From Jeongeupia naejangsanensis (GTDB lineage Bacteria > Pseudomonadota > Gammaproteobacteria > Burkholderiales > Chitinibacteraceae), in assembly GCF_016865585.1 (NCBI RefSeq), contig NZ_JAESND010000011.1, forward strand, positions 24,001 through 88,000: a DNA stretch of 64,000 nucleotides, read 5' to 3'. Numbering within the stretch: position 1 is the first letter of the stretch; the number at the start of each line of letters is the position of its first letter. Position numbers and translations under genes: made by a program. The notes beneath the pieces were generated by a model that saw only the letters and a program-made list of their open reading frames with translations, was not told where the DNA came from and made no database searches. Positions 27,722 to 36,557 of this stretch are shown piece after piece.

Positions 27722-28567
27722 TTACGGGCGTCCGCGCAGAGCCAGGCTCAGCTGGTCGGCGAAGCGTTCGCCGGCCAGCACGCCGCCGAAGCTCCATACG
27801 GCTGGCAGGTGCAGCGGTGGATGGCGGCGCACCATCGGCAGGTTCTGCCACAGCGCCGACCTGGCCAGTCGCGCGTCGACGCCGACCGGCAGCGGTTCGA
27901 TCACGATGGTCTGGACGTTGTCGAGCGTGGCGAGGCGATCGATGCTGACCGTGGCAAAGCCCCAGCTGCCGGTATCCGCCTGCCAAGCGTTGCGCAGCCC
28001 GAGTCGCGCGAGCACCGCGTCGAACAGGCTGTGGCGGCCGTAGACGCGGACGTGGCGCTCGTCGATGAACTGCAGCAGCAGCAAGGGTGGGGTTGTGGGC
28101 AGTGTTGCGGCTTGCGCGGCCAGCCGGGATTCGACCCGGTCGAGCAGTGCCTTGCCGGCGGCCTGCCGGTCGAGCAGCGTCGCGAGTTCCAGTGTTGACT
28201 GGCGCAGCTGTGCCCAGTAGTCGCCGCCGCCGGCGTCGAAGCGGAGCGTGCGCACCGGCGCGATGCGCGCCAGCGTCGGCACGATGCCGGCCGACAGCGG
28301 CGAGACGAGGATCAGGTCGGGTTTCAGTTCGGCCAGCAGCTCGCGATTGGGCTGGGTGCGCAGGCCGATGTCGACGGTTGTTGCCGGCAGCGCCGGCTGG
28401 CCAACCCAGCTTCGGTAGGCGGCGGTTTCGCCAACGGCCAGCGGCGCAACGCCCAGCCCGAGCATGGTCTCGGCGATGGTCCAGTCGACCGTCGCGACGC
28501 GCGGGGCGGCGTGCAGCGAGAGTGGCAGCAGCACGAAGAGGACCAGCAGCCAGCGGCGCATGTTCAT
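27722..28567 (-). CDS. fhuD: Iron-siderophore ABC substrate-binding protein (FhuD-like)
   Basis: 281 aa with a signal peptide (1-20) and no lipobox cysteine, so it is a soluble periplasmic protein as in FhuD. The class III binding-protein fold is indicated by RVATVDWTIAETMLGLGVAPLAVG near the start and LAELKPDLILVSPLSAG. It delivers ferric siderophore to the FhuB-like permease; the ligand is not known. Confidence 0.9.
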   Translation of the reverse strand: MNMRRWLLVLFVLLPLSLHAAPRVATVDWTIAETMLGLGVAPLAVGETAAYRSWVGQPALPATTVDIGLRTQPNRELLAELKPDLILVSPLSAGIVPTLARIAPVRTLRFDAGGGDYWAQLRQSTLELATLLDRQAAGKALLDRVESRLAAQAATLPTTPPLLLLQFIDERHVRVYGRHSLFDAVLARLGLRNAWQADTGSWGFATVSIDRLATLDNVQTIVIEPLPVGVDARLARSALWQNLPMVRRHPPLHLPAVWSFGGVLAGERFADQLSLALRGRP

Positions 28568-28578
28568 TGGCGGCTCCT

Positions 28579-29343
28579 TCAGACGATCGCGATCGCGTGG
28601 TCGGCGACCGGGTGCGGCATCACGCGCATCGGCAGGCCGTAAATGGCCTCGAGCGTTGCGGCGTTCATCAGCTCGGCCGGTGTGCCCTGGGTCAGCACGG
28701 CGCCGCTGTGCAGCGCGATCAGCCGGTCGCAGTAGCGCGCGGCCAGATTGATGTCGTGGATCACCACGATGACACCGAGGCCGAGTTCGCGGCTCAGTCG
28801 CTGGATCAAACTCATCACCTCGACCTGATGCGCCAGATCGAGCGCGGCCAGCGGCTCGTCGAGCAGGATGAAACGGCTTTCCTGCGCCAGCAGCATCGCC
28901 AGCCAGACCCGCTGCCGCTCGCCACCGGACAGCGTGTCGACCAGCCGGTCGGCAAAGGCGTCGGTGTGGGTCAGTTCGATCGCGCGCGCTACCCGTTCGC
29001 GGTCATCGGTGCGCGTGCGCCCGAGCAGGCCGCGCCACGGGTAGCGGCCGAATTCGACCAGCTCGCGGCCGAGCAGGTTTTCGGCGCTCGGCAGGTGTTG
29101 CGGCAGGTAGGCGACCCGGCGCGCGAAGGCCTGGCTCTGCCACTCTCCGACCGGTTTGCCGTCGAGGCTCAGTGTGCCGGCCGTCGGCGCCTGCTGGCGG
29201 GCCAGTAGTTTCAGCAGCGTCGATTTGCCCGAGCCGTTGTGGCCGATCAGCCCGCAGACCTGTCCTTCATCGAAGCGCAGGCTGGTCGGGCGCAACAGCG
29301 CCCGGCGCTCGACCGTGAAGGCAACGTCGTGCAGCTCAAACAT
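28579..29343 (-). CDS. fhuC: Iron-siderophore ABC transporter ATPase (FhuC-like)
   Basis: 254 aa from ATG 29343, which overlaps the exporter stop by 8 bp. Walker [22 protein letters not shown] signature [13 protein letters not shown], Walker [13 protein letters not shown] and the switch histidine in [14 protein letters not shown] are all present. It powers the FhuB-like permease. A segment [12 protein letters not shown] is typical of the FecE/FhuC family. Confidence 0.94.
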   Translation of the reverse strand: MFELHDVAFTVERRALLRPTSLRFDEGQVCGLIGHNGSGKSTLLKLLARQQAPTAGTLSLDGKPVGEWQSQAFARRVAYLPQHLPSAENLLGRELVEFGRYPWRGLLGRTRTDDRERVARAIELTHTDAFADRLVDTLSGGERQRVWLAMLLAQESRFILLDEPLAALDLAHQVEVMSLIQRLSRELGLGVIVVIHDINLAARYCDRLIALHSGAVLTQGTPAELMNAATLEAIYGLPMRVMPHPVADHAIAIV

Positions 29344-30988
29344 CGGCAACTCCCGGCACGGTATCGAGGCGGGCGACGACGTCGGCACTGACGTGCTGGC
29401 GCTCGGCGCCGGTCAGTTCGCGCAGCCTGCCGGCACGCATCTCGAGCAGGCGGTCGGCAAGCGGGAAGTAATGGTCGTCGTGGCTGATCGCCAGCACCGT
29501 CTTGCCCATCTCGCGCAGTCGCGGCAGCAGCACCCGGTAGAAAATCCGCCGGAATTGCGGATCCTGATCGGCGGCCCATTCGTCGAACAGCACGAAATCG
29601 CGCCGCTCGGCGATCGCCAGCAGCAAGGCCACGCGCTTGCGCTGCCCTTGCGACAGGTCGAGATCGGTCAGCCGGTCGCCGTCGCGCTGCAATTTGTGGC
29701 CGATGTCGAGCCGGTCGACCCACTCGCTCAGTTCGGCTTCGTCGACGCCACCGGGGCCGAGCAGCCGGTCGAACAGGTGGAAGTCGGTGAAGATCGCCGA
29801 GAACAGCCGGCGCCATTCGTGCGGATCGTCCAGCGGCTCGCCGTCGAGCAGCAACCGTCCGCCGTCGGGCTGGTAAAGGCCGGTCAGCAGCATCGCCAGC
29901 GTCGACTTGCCCGAGCCGTTGCCGCCGATCAGGAACAGTTGTTCCCCGCGATGGATCGTCAGGTCGAGCGGGCCGACGCCGAAATTCCCGCCCGGATAGG
30001 TGAAGCTGACGCCTTCGAGCGTCAGCGTCTGCCATGGCCGGGGCGCCGGCTGGACGAATGCCGGTTCGTGCGGTTCGAGGTCGAGCGCGCGCAGCTTGTC
30101 GAACGCGACCTGCGCGGCCAGCAGCGTCGGCAGCGCGCCGATGCCCTGCAGCAGCGGCGTGCGCAGGAACAGCAGCGTCAGTGCGTAGGTCGCGGCGACA
30201 TTGGTGTCGGCCCAGCCGAGGCCGTTGGCGAGGAAGAACACCAGCCCGATCGCGCCGAGCATCATGATGTTGGTCCAGTTCAGCGCGCTCAGGTGGAAGG
30301 TGTCGGCGCGGATGATGTGGTGGCGGTAATCGTTCGCGTTGGGCTGGTACTGCTCGTCGAACAGCGCCAGCGCGCGCTGGCGGTTGAGCATCAGCTCGCG
30401 GCTGCCCGAGATCATCGACTGGTAGTCGTGGTAGAGGCGGTCTTCGGCCTGGCGCATCAGTCCCAGATGGCGGTAGACGTGCCGCACCAGCAGCCAGCCG
30501 ACCAGCATCGTCGCACCGACCCACACCGTGGTGGCGCCCAGCAGCGACGGTGACAGCCAGGCCAGGTAGGCGCAGGCGCCCAGCGTCAGGACCACGCCCT
30601 GCACCAGCTCGGGCAGGCGCACGAAGGCGTAGGTGATGTGGCCGATGTCGCTCGACAAGGACGCGAGCAGCGGCCCCTGACCGATCTGGTGCAGCCGCAG
30701 CGGCGGCGTATCGAGTAACTGTTTGAGCAGCCGGCCGCGCAAGGCATGAACGAAGTGATGGCCCAGCGTCGTCAGCGCCAGCTGCGCGCCGAGCGTGACC
30801 ACCAGCAGCAGGACGATCAGCCCGAGCAACTGGCCGAGCACAGGCAGCGGCGCACCGGTCATGGTGATCAGGTGGTCGTTGATGAAGGCGATGACGCCGA
30901 TGCCGAGCAGGGCGCTGAGTACGCTCAGCAGCGTGACGGCGAGGAAGGGCCAGCGGTAGTGGCGGTAGACGAGAAGAAGCAGTTCCAT
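29336..30988 (-). CDS. SyrD/PvdE/YojI-type ABC exporter
   Basis: 550 aa fused permease-ATPase. Six transmembrane helices (residues 1-~310) precede an ATPase with Walker [18 protein letters not shown], signature [12 protein letters not shown] and Walker [18 protein letters not shown]. The LSQGQ signature and DEWAADQDP are diagnostic of the cyclic-peptide/siderophore export family (PvdE, SyrD, YojI). It starts the operon that goes on to FhuCDB, suggesting export or periplasmic handling of a siderophore peptide. No NRPS gene is in the window. The start is taken at ATG 30988; a GTG at 31030 is possible. Confidence 0.92.
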   Translation of the reverse strand: MELLLLVYRHYRWPFLAVTLLSVLSALLGIGVIAFINDHLITMTGAPLPVLGQLLGLIVLLLVVTLGAQLALTTLGHHFVHALRGRLLKQLLDTPPLRLHQIGQGPLLASLSSDIGHITYAFVRLPELVQGVVLTLGACAYLAWLSPSLLGATTVWVGATMLVGWLLVRHVYRHLGLMRQAEDRLYHDYQSMISGSRELMLNRQRALALFDEQYQPNANDYRHHIIRADTFHLSALNWTNIMMLGAIGLVFFLANGLGWADTNVAATYALTLLFLRTPLLQGIGALPTLLAAQVAFDKLRALDLEPHEPAFVQPAPRPWQTLTLEGVSFTYPGGNFGVGPLDLTIHRGEQLFLIGGNGSGKSTLAMLLTGLYQPDGGRLLLDGEPLDDPHEWRRLFSAIFTDFHLFDRLLGPGGVDEAELSEWVDRLDIGHKLQRDGDRLTDLDLSQGQRKRVALLLAIAERRDFVLFDEWAADQDPQFRRIFYRVLLPRLREMGKTVLAISHDDHYFPLADRLLEMRAGRLRELTGAERQHVSADVVARLDTVPGVADV

Positions 30989-31107
30989 TGGCACATCGTC
31001 GGGTCGGGCGGAAGGGACAAAAGCGGGCAAGTGGCGCGCTGAACGGCAAGGTCTGGCAGCGGGGCGCTTGCAGCGGCGACAGGCGGGATGGCCTGATCGG
31101 GTTCGAT

Positions 31108-31129
31108 ATTATAAATGAGAATTATTTCT
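31108..31129 (-). promoter_or_regulatory. Fur-box-like operator over a -10 box
   Basis: The plus strand reads AAATGAGAATTATTTC within 31111-31129, matching the classic Fur core AATGAGAAT. The minus strand has TATAAT at 31108-31113 overlapping it. It lies ~120 bp ahead of the exporter gene and points to iron-repressed expression of the exporter-FhuCDB operon. Confidence 0.75.
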
Positions 31130-31288
31130 GATTTCTTTGGTGAAATGACCAAAAACAGCGCTGTCTGTCCCGCGTCAAGCATGCCCGTCATGACGTTCCG
31201 CCCTGGATTCGCCGACGGGATTCGTGGTGCGCGGCGCTGGGCGCCGGCGTGGCGCGCCCGTCACACCGGCGCTTGACGCGCAGAACGC

Positions 31289-31336
31289 AAAAAAGCCGCT
31301 GATTCTTGAACTTTCGTTCCGGAATCAACGGCTTTT
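31289..31336 (-). terminator. Terminator after tRNA-Met
   Basis: Stem AAAAGCCGCTGATTC/GAATCAACGGCTTTT (31291-31305, 31322-31336, one bulge). In the minus direction it ends in a U-run (A-run 31289-31294). It follows the tRNA gene by 23 bp. Confidence 0.85.
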
Positions 31337-31358
31337 CTGCTGCGCTTTCGCGCGGATC

Positions 31359-31435
31359 TGGTGGCTATGGCGGGACTCGAACCTGCGACCCCAGCATTAT
31401 GAGTGCTGTGCTCTAACCGACTGAGCTACATAGCC
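31359..31435 (-). tRNA. tRNA-Met (CAT), elongator type
   Basis: 77 nt including encoded CCA. Acceptor stem GGCTATG/CATAGCC, D-arm GCTCAGTCGGTTAGAGC, anticodon loop CTCATAA (anticodon CAT), T-arm with GGTTCGAGTCC. The sequence resembles elongator tRNA-Met rather than the initiator, which would lack the 1-72 Watson-Crick pair. A tRNA-Ile2 with lysidine-modified CAT cannot be fully excluded. Confidence 0.95.
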
Positions 31436-31479
31436 AAGAGGACGGCATATTGTCTGGATTCGCCCCCGGTGTCAAGCGT

Positions 31480-32658
31480 TTATAGCTTGTGCGAATCGTC
31501 CCGGCCGCCAAAGCCCGGCAGCAGTGCGTCGAGTTCGAGCGCCTTGCTGAAGGCGATGGCCTTGAACAGGTCGCCCATTTCGGCCGGGCTGGTGAGTTTC
31601 TGGACTGCGGCAACTTGCGCCAGATAGGCCGGGTGATCGGTGCCGAGTTCGGCGAGCTTGTCCAGCAGGCCGGCGTCGAGCAGGTATTGCGCCTGCGGGG
31701 CGTAGCCTTCGAGCGACAGGCCGGCGGCGTCGGCTTCGCGGTAGACGGCGGAAAAATCGACATGGCAGGTCAGGTCGGTTAGGCCGGGGTGGAAGAACGG
31801 GTCATGCACGGTGTGGTGGCGGTAGTGGCCGATCAGCGTGCCCATGTGCCGTTCCGGGTGGTAGTACTCTGCATGGGCGAAGCCGTAGTCGAGCCACAGC
31901 ACGGCGCCGGTGGCGAGCATGCCGGCGACGCTGGCGACGAAGGCGTGCATCTCCGGCTGGATCTCGGTGGTGTAGCCGGCAGGCAGGTTCAGCGCCGTGG
32001 CGAGCGCGTGCTGCGGGCCGGCGTTGAGCGGACGATCCTGCCAGTCCAGTGCACCGTTCCGCCAGACGACACCGCGCTCGTGCAGCTGGCCGGCATCATC
32101 ACGGTGGACGAGAGCGCACGGCATCGCGTCGAGCACTTCATTGCCGACGACAAAGCCGCTGAACGAGTCCGGCAATGTATCGAGCCAGACGACGCGGTCG
32201 AGCAGGTGTGGCGCGGCGGCGGCAATCGTCGCGCGCTGGCGTTCACGCAATTCGCCTGAAAGGTCGACGATGCAGTAGCGTGTCGGCAGCTGGCCGGTGC
32301 GCTCGAGACCGAGCAGCAGCTGGGCCGCAAGCCGGCCGGTGCCGGCGCCGAATTCGATCACGTCGCCGGTCTGGCCCTGTGCCGCCAGCGTCGCGAGCAC
32401 GGCGGCGGCCGTGTCGGCAATGCAGGCGCCGAACAGCGGGGACAGTTCGGGCGCGGTGGTGAAATCGCCTTCGGCGCCGAATTTGGCCGCGCCACCCGAG
32501 TAATAACCCAGACCGGGGCTGTACAGCGCCAGCCGCATGTAGTCGGCGAACGGGATCCAGCCACCGGCGGCATCGATCGCGGCACGGATCCGTTCGACCA
32601 GCGCCGCGCTGGCGGCTGCGGCGTCCGCGCCGGGCGCGGGCAGTTGCGGTGTAGTCAT
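31480..32658 (-). CDS. MidA/NDUFAF7-family SAM-dependent methyltransferase
   Basis: 392 aa starting at ATG 32658. The DUF185 family start is clear: GWIPFADYMRLALYSPGLGYY, then FGAEGDFTTAPELSPLFG. The SAM motif is VIEFGAGTGRLAAQLL and a later family motif is GFVVGNEVLDAMPC. Mitochondrial NDUFAF7 methylates an arginine of complex I subunit NDUFS2; bacterial substrates are less clear. It is divergent from the pteridine reductase gene with an 85-bp gap. Confidence 0.92.
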   Translation of the reverse strand: MTTPQLPAPGADAAAASAALVERIRAAIDAAGGWIPFADYMRLALYSPGLGYYSGGAAKFGAEGDFTTAPELSPLFGACIADTAAAVLATLAAQGQTGDVIEFGAGTGRLAAQLLLGLERTGQLPTRYCIVDLSGELRERQRATIAAAAPHLLDRVVWLDTLPDSFSGFVVGNEVLDAMPCALVHRDDAGQLHERGVVWRNGALDWQDRPLNAGPQHALATALNLPAGYTTEIQPEMHAFVASVAGMLATGAVLWLDYGFAHAEYYHPERHMGTLIGHYRHHTVHDPFFHPGLTDLTCHVDFSAVYREADAAGLSLEGYAPQAQYLLDAGLLDKLAELGTDHPAYLAQVAAVQKLTSPAEMGDLFKAIAFSKALELDALLPGFGGRDDSHKL

Positions 32659-32743
32659 GGCGACAGCAGAATTCCTGACGAAACGCAGATTGTACTGGCT
32701 GCGGCCACGAGGCCGCACGCAGCAGGATGACAAAGGGGAAGGG

Positions 32744-33484
32744 ATGAATCACGACAAGGTGGCGCTGATCACCGGTGCAGCCAGGCGCGTTGGCGCCGGT
32801 CTGGCGCGGTACCTGCATGCGCGCGGCTGGCGGGTGGTGATCCACTACCGCAGCAACGGCGGTGCTGCCACGGCTTTGGCGAGCGAGCTGAACGCCGTGC
32901 GGCCTGCGTCGGCGGTGACGGTCCAGCTCGACCTGCTGGAGACCGCCCGCCTGCCCGAACTGGTCGCTGCCGCGCTCGCCGCTTTCGGCCGGCTCGATGC
33001 GCTGGTCAACAACGCGTCGGCGTTCTATCCGACGCCGGTCGGCGAGTTTTCCGAGTCGGCGTGGGACGAGCTGGTTGGCTCCAACCTGAAGGCGCCGCTG
33101 TTTCTGGCGCAGGCGGCGGTGCCGGCGCTGGCCGAAACCGGCGGCTGCATCGTCAGCATCGCCGACATCCATGCCGACCGCCCGTATCCGGGCCTGATGC
33201 TGTACACGGTGGCCAAGGCCGGTCTGGTGGCGATGACGCGCGGGCTGGCGCGCGAGCTGGCGCCGAAGGTGCGCGTCAACGCCGTCGCGCCCGGTGCCAA
33301 TCTGTGGCCCGACGGTGCCGACGTGTTCGATGCGGCCGAGCGCGAGCGCATCCTGGGCACGATTCCGCTGGGGCGTACCGGTACGCCGGATGATCTGGCG
33401 CAGGCGATCGCCTTCCTGCTCGACGCGCCGTACCTGACCGGAGTGGTGTTGCCGGTCGACGGCGGACGCAGCGTGGTGTTGTAA
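32744..33484 (+). CDS. Pteridine reductase-like short-chain dehydrogenase
   Basis: 246 aa. ATG 32744 follows AAAGGGGAAGGG. The NADPH-binding motif TGAARRVGAGLARYLHARGW has the TGxxxRxG form of pteridine reductases; LVNNASAFYPTPVGE and the catalytic Tyr-x-x-x-Lys (YTVAKAGLVAMT) are in place. It ends with the PYLTGVVLPVDGGRS tail. FolM/PTR1 proteins reduce dihydrobiopterin or dihydrofolate. Confidence 0.92.
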   Translation: MNHDKVALITGAARRVGAGLARYLHARGWRVVIHYRSNGGAATALASELNAVRPASAVTVQLDLLETARLPELVAAALAAFGRLDALVNNASAFYPTPVGEFSESAWDELVGSNLKAPLFLAQAAVPALAETGGCIVSIADIHADRPYPGLMLYTVAKAGLVAMTRGLARELAPKVRVNAVAPGANLWPDGADVFDAAERERILGTIPLGRTGTPDDLAQAIAFLLDAPYLTGVVLPVDGGRSVVL

Positions 33485-33575
33485 GGGCTGGGCCGTCACG
33501 ACTGCTGCAGCACGATGCGATTGGCATGTCGGGCCGCTTGTGGCTTCATGGCTGGTTTGGAAAAGTGAGGCCTTC

Positions 33576-34010
33576 ATGGGCAGCGAAGTCGAGCTACTCA
33601 GTGGCGACGCACACCGGCAGGCGGTAGCGGACGAAATCGCGACCACCTTGCGTGCGTTCAACGAGGCGGTGCTCGGTTCTTACTCGTTTGCCCCGGTCAG
33701 CGCGGTGATCCGCGATGACGAGGGGCGGCTGATTGCCGGCGCGACGGGTTACTACGGGCTGGATTGCCTGATCGTCGAAAACGTTTGGGTCGACGATGCC
33801 CGCCGCCATCAGGGGCTGGGCGGCCGGGTAATGCGGGCGCTGGAGGACCACGCCCGCACGGCCGGCATCCGTCTGGCCCGGCTGGAGACGGCGAGTTTCC
33901 AGGCGCGCGGCTTCTACGAAAAGCAGGGCTATACGGTGTTCGGCGAGCTCGACGACTATCCGCCCGGGCATCGCTACTTCTTCATGAAGAAGCCGCTGCC
34001 GGGCGGCTGA
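33576..34010 (+). CDS. GNAT-family acetyltransferase
   Basis: 144 aa from ATG 33576, with GTGAGG upstream. The acetyl-CoA loop is DDARRHQGLGGRVMRALED, and the last motif ARGFYEKQGYTVFGELDDYP is the common GNAT ending. Overall it resembles small stand-alone GNATs with the core V-W-V-D at strand 4. The acceptor is unknown. Confidence 0.88.
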   Translation: MGSEVELLSGDAHRQAVADEIATTLRAFNEAVLGSYSFAPVSAVIRDDEGRLIAGATGYYGLDCLIVENVWVDDARRHQGLGGRVMRALEDHARTAGIRLARLETASFQARGFYEKQGYTVFGELDDYPPGHRYFFMKKPLPGG

Positions 34011-34095
34011 GCCGGCCGGGCGGCGGCATTGCACGGCGCACCCGCTCGCAGCAGGCGGCGGAGTGCGGTAAAATCGCCGTCAATTCAATCATCTA

Positions 34096-34120
34096 CGACG
34101 GGGCGCGATGCGCCCCGTCG
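34096..34120 (+). promoter_or_regulatory. Strong hairpin just upstream of ttcA
   Basis: Perfect 11-bp GC stem CGACGGGGCGC/GCGCCCCGTCG with a GAT loop. It ends 11 bp before the likely ttcA ATG at 34132 and includes an alternative in-frame ATG (34108) at the loop. No T-run. It could mask translation initiation. Confidence 0.55.
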
Positions 34121-34131
34121 GCATTCGGATC

Positions 34132-35076
34132 ATGACCCAGCACACCAGCACCGAAGCCACTGCCGTGGCCGACGCCGAAAAGAAGGCCCAGCTCAACGTC
34201 AACAAGCTGACCAAGTGGCTGCGCCACGCCGTCGGCGACGCGATCAACGATTTCAACATGATCGAGCCGGGTGACAAGATCATGGTCTGTCTGTCGGGTG
34301 GCAAGGACAGCTACACGATGCTCGACATCCTGCTCGGGCTGCAGAAATCGGCACCGATCGATTTTTCGATCGTCGCGGTCAACCTCGACCAGAAGCAGCC
34401 GGGCTTCCCCGAACACGTGCTGCCCGACTACCTGAAAAGCGCTGGCGTCGATTACCGCATCATCGAGGAAGACACCTACTCGATCGTCAAGAAGCTGGTC
34501 CCCGAGGGCAAGACGACCTGCAGCCTGTGCTCGCGCCTGCGTCGCGGCATCCTCTACCGCGTGGCCGACGAGCTGGGCGCGACCAAGATCGCGCTGGGCC
34601 ACCACCGCGAGGACATCCTCGAAACGCTGTTCCTGAACATGTTCTACGGCGGCAAGCTCAAGGCGATGCCGCCGAAGCTGGTATCCGACGACGGCAAGCA
34701 CGTGGTGATCCGGCCGCTGGCGTACTGCCGCGAGAAGGATATCGTCCGTTATTCCGAGGCCAAGGGTTTCCCGATCATTCCGTGCAACCTCTGCGGCTCG
34801 CAGCCGAACCTGCAGCGTGCAGTGGTCGGCGAGATGATCGAAGACTGGGACAAGCGCTTTCCGGGCCGGATCGAGTCGATGTTCCGCGCGCTGCAGAACG
34901 TCGTGCCGAGCCATCTGGCCGACCCGAAACTGTACAACTTCGTCGGCGCGAAAGCCGACGGCGTTGCGCGTGCCGACGGAGACAAGGCCTTCGATCGCGA
35001 GACCTTCAGCGAGCCGAACACCATCAACATCCTCGCCAGCAAGCCGGCCGATGCTGGCGGCTGCGGGGACCATTGA
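34132..35076 (+). CDS. ttcA: tRNA 2-thiocytidine-32 synthetase
   Basis: 314 aa from ATG 34132; a start at ATG 34108 would add eight residues and its ribosome-binding region would be GACGGGG. The PP-loop ATPase motif is [18 protein letters not shown]. The Fe-S and sulfur-relay cysteines are in [14 protein letters not shown] and [16 protein letters not shown]. It thiolates C32 of several tRNAs. Its stop overlaps the next start (TGATG). Confidence 0.96.
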   Translation: MTQHTSTEATAVADAEKKAQLNVNKLTKWLRHAVGDAINDFNMIEPGDKIMVCLSGGKDSYTMLDILLGLQKSAPIDFSIVAVNLDQKQPGFPEHVLPDYLKSAGVDYRIIEEDTYSIVKKLVPEGKTTCSLCSRLRRGILYRVADELGATKIALGHHREDILETLFLNMFYGGKLKAMPPKLVSDDGKHVVIRPLAYCREKDIVRYSEAKGFPIIPCNLCGSQPNLQRAVVGEMIEDWDKRFPGRIESMFRALQNVVPSHLADPKLYNFVGAKADGVARADGDKAFDRETFSEPNTINILASKPADAGGCGDH

Positions 35077-35864
35077 TGCTGTTCCGCTCCAAGCGTTTTT
35101 CCAGCCGGCCTGACGACGATCTGGTCATCGACATCTCCGAAGAGTTCGGCGTCCGCAAGCTGCACTTCGGTCACGACGATACCCAGAGCGCGATGCGGAT
35201 CAGTGATCCGCTCGAACTGGTACTGGCGTACTCGCGCTGCGTGTTCGGTGCGCTGCTGTTCGTGCCGGTGCCGAAAACCATGCTGCTGATCGGCCTCGGT
35301 GGCGGCTCGATCGCCAAGTGGGCGCATGCCAGGCTGCCCGGTACCCGGATCACCTGCGTTGAGCTTCATCCGCAGGTGATTGCGGTCGCGCGGTCGATGT
35401 TCGGCCTGCCCGCCGATGACGAACGGCTCGAGGTGATCGCCGGCGACGGCGCGGCCCACCTCGTCGGCATGGACGAGGGCAATTGCGATTTCATCGTCAT
35501 GGACGCGTATTCGGCGACCGGGATCGCGCCGCCGCTGGCGACAACCGAGTTTTTTGCCGCCTGCCGCGACCGGCTGGCCGACGACGGCGTGCTGGCGGTC
35601 AATCTGTGGGGCTCCGACAAGCGCTTCCAGCAGTACTGCGAGCGGCTGTCCGATGTCTTCGACGGACATTTGCTGCTGCTGCCGGCCCGGCAGAAAGGCA
35701 ACGTGATCGCCTTCGGCTTCAGGAAGGGGCTGGGCGAGCCGCGCTGGGAGCAGCTGGCGCAGCGTGCAGCCGGACTCGAAGCGACTTACGGCCTCGAGTT
35801 CGGCGAGTTCGTCGCCGATCTGGCGCGGCTGAATCCGCACAACGACCGCAAGCTTTTCGTCTGA
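35076..35864 (+). CDS. Spermidine synthase-like protein (probable methyltransferase fold)
   Basis: 262 aa overlapping ttcA by one base. A Rossmann SAM-type domain has LLIGLGGGSIAKWAHARLPG, then CVELHPQVIAVARSMFGL and VIAGDGAAHL, as in polyamine aminopropyltransferases. The acidic aminopropyl-acceptor motif of true spermidine synthases (Asp-x-Thr-Asp-x-x-Gly-Pro) is replaced by VMDAYSATGIAPPLAT, so polyamine synthesis is doubtful. Function unknown; its translational coupling to ttcA is suggestive. Confidence 0.82.
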   Translation: MLFRSKRFSSRPDDDLVIDISEEFGVRKLHFGHDDTQSAMRISDPLELVLAYSRCVFGALLFVPVPKTMLLIGLGGGSIAKWAHARLPGTRITCVELHPQVIAVARSMFGLPADDERLEVIAGDGAAHLVGMDEGNCDFIVMDAYSATGIAPPLATTEFFAACRDRLADDGVLAVNLWGSDKRFQQYCERLSDVFDGHLLLLPARQKGNVIAFGFRKGLGEPRWEQLAQRAAGLEATYGLEFGEFVADLARLNPHNDRKLFV

Positions 35865-36016
35865 TACTGGGATAAACCCATCTCCGGTTTTTGAGTGACG
35901 AATGCCGGCAGGCGCAGAGTTTGCTTGCCGGGCGATGCTTCGCGATGTCGGGGGCGTTCCCAAGGGACGCCGGATGTGGAAAAATCGGTGGTAACAGAAG
36001 TTTAAAAGGTAAGACT

Positions 36017-36517
36017 ATGCTCGACCGTGACGGCTATCGCCCGAACGTCGGCATCATCATCATCAACCGTCAAAACCAGGTGTTCTGGGGCAAGCGCGTG
36101 CGCGAGCATTCCTGGCAGTTTCCGCAGGGCGGCATCAAGCAGGGCGAATCCCCGGAAGAGGCCATGTTCCGTGAACTGATGGAGGAAACGGGGCTTGCAC
36201 CCGAGCATGTGCAGATCCTCGGCCGTACCCGCGACTGGTTGAAGTACGATGTGCCGACCCACTGGGTTCGACGCGAATGGCGTGGAACCTACAAGGGCCA
36301 GAAGCAGATCTGGTTCCTGCTGCGGCTGGTGGGCCGCGATTCCGACGTGTGCCTGCGCAAGACCACGCATCCGGAGTTCGATGCCTGGCGCTGGAGCGAT
36401 TACTGGTCGCCGCTGGACGCCGTGATCGACTTCAAGCGTGGCGTCTACGAGGCCGCGTTGTCCGAGCTGGTGCGCTTTATCGGCAGCAGTGAATCGACCC
36501 GGCGGATGTCCCATTGA
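36017..36517 (+). CDS. rppH: RNA pyrophosphohydrolase
   Basis: 166 aa. ATG 36017 is preceded by AAAAGGTAAG. The Nudix box is [20 protein letters not shown] followed by TGL, with the preceding WQFPQG typical of RppH. It removes pyrophosphate from 5'-triphosphate mRNA ends, triggering decay. The following pilS-like gene begins 40 bp downstream. Confidence 0.95.
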   Translation: MLDRDGYRPNVGIIIINRQNQVFWGKRVREHSWQFPQGGIKQGESPEEAMFRELMEETGLAPEHVQILGRTRDWLKYDVPTHWVRREWRGTYKGQKQIWFLLRLVGRDSDVCLRKTTHPEFDAWRWSDYWSPLDAVIDFKRGVYEAALSELVRFIGSSESTRRMSH

Positions 36518-36557
36518 ACGTGGGCCAACTACGACGCCGGCCAACGCCGCGGACCGC

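Noticed and set aside
31108..31129. Sigma-54 or TetR-type site
   Set aside because: Sequence fits a Fur box far better, and the operon encodes iron-siderophore transport.
34096..34120. Rho-independent terminator before ttcA
   Set aside because: No T-run follows, and it is only 11 bp ahead of the ttcA start.
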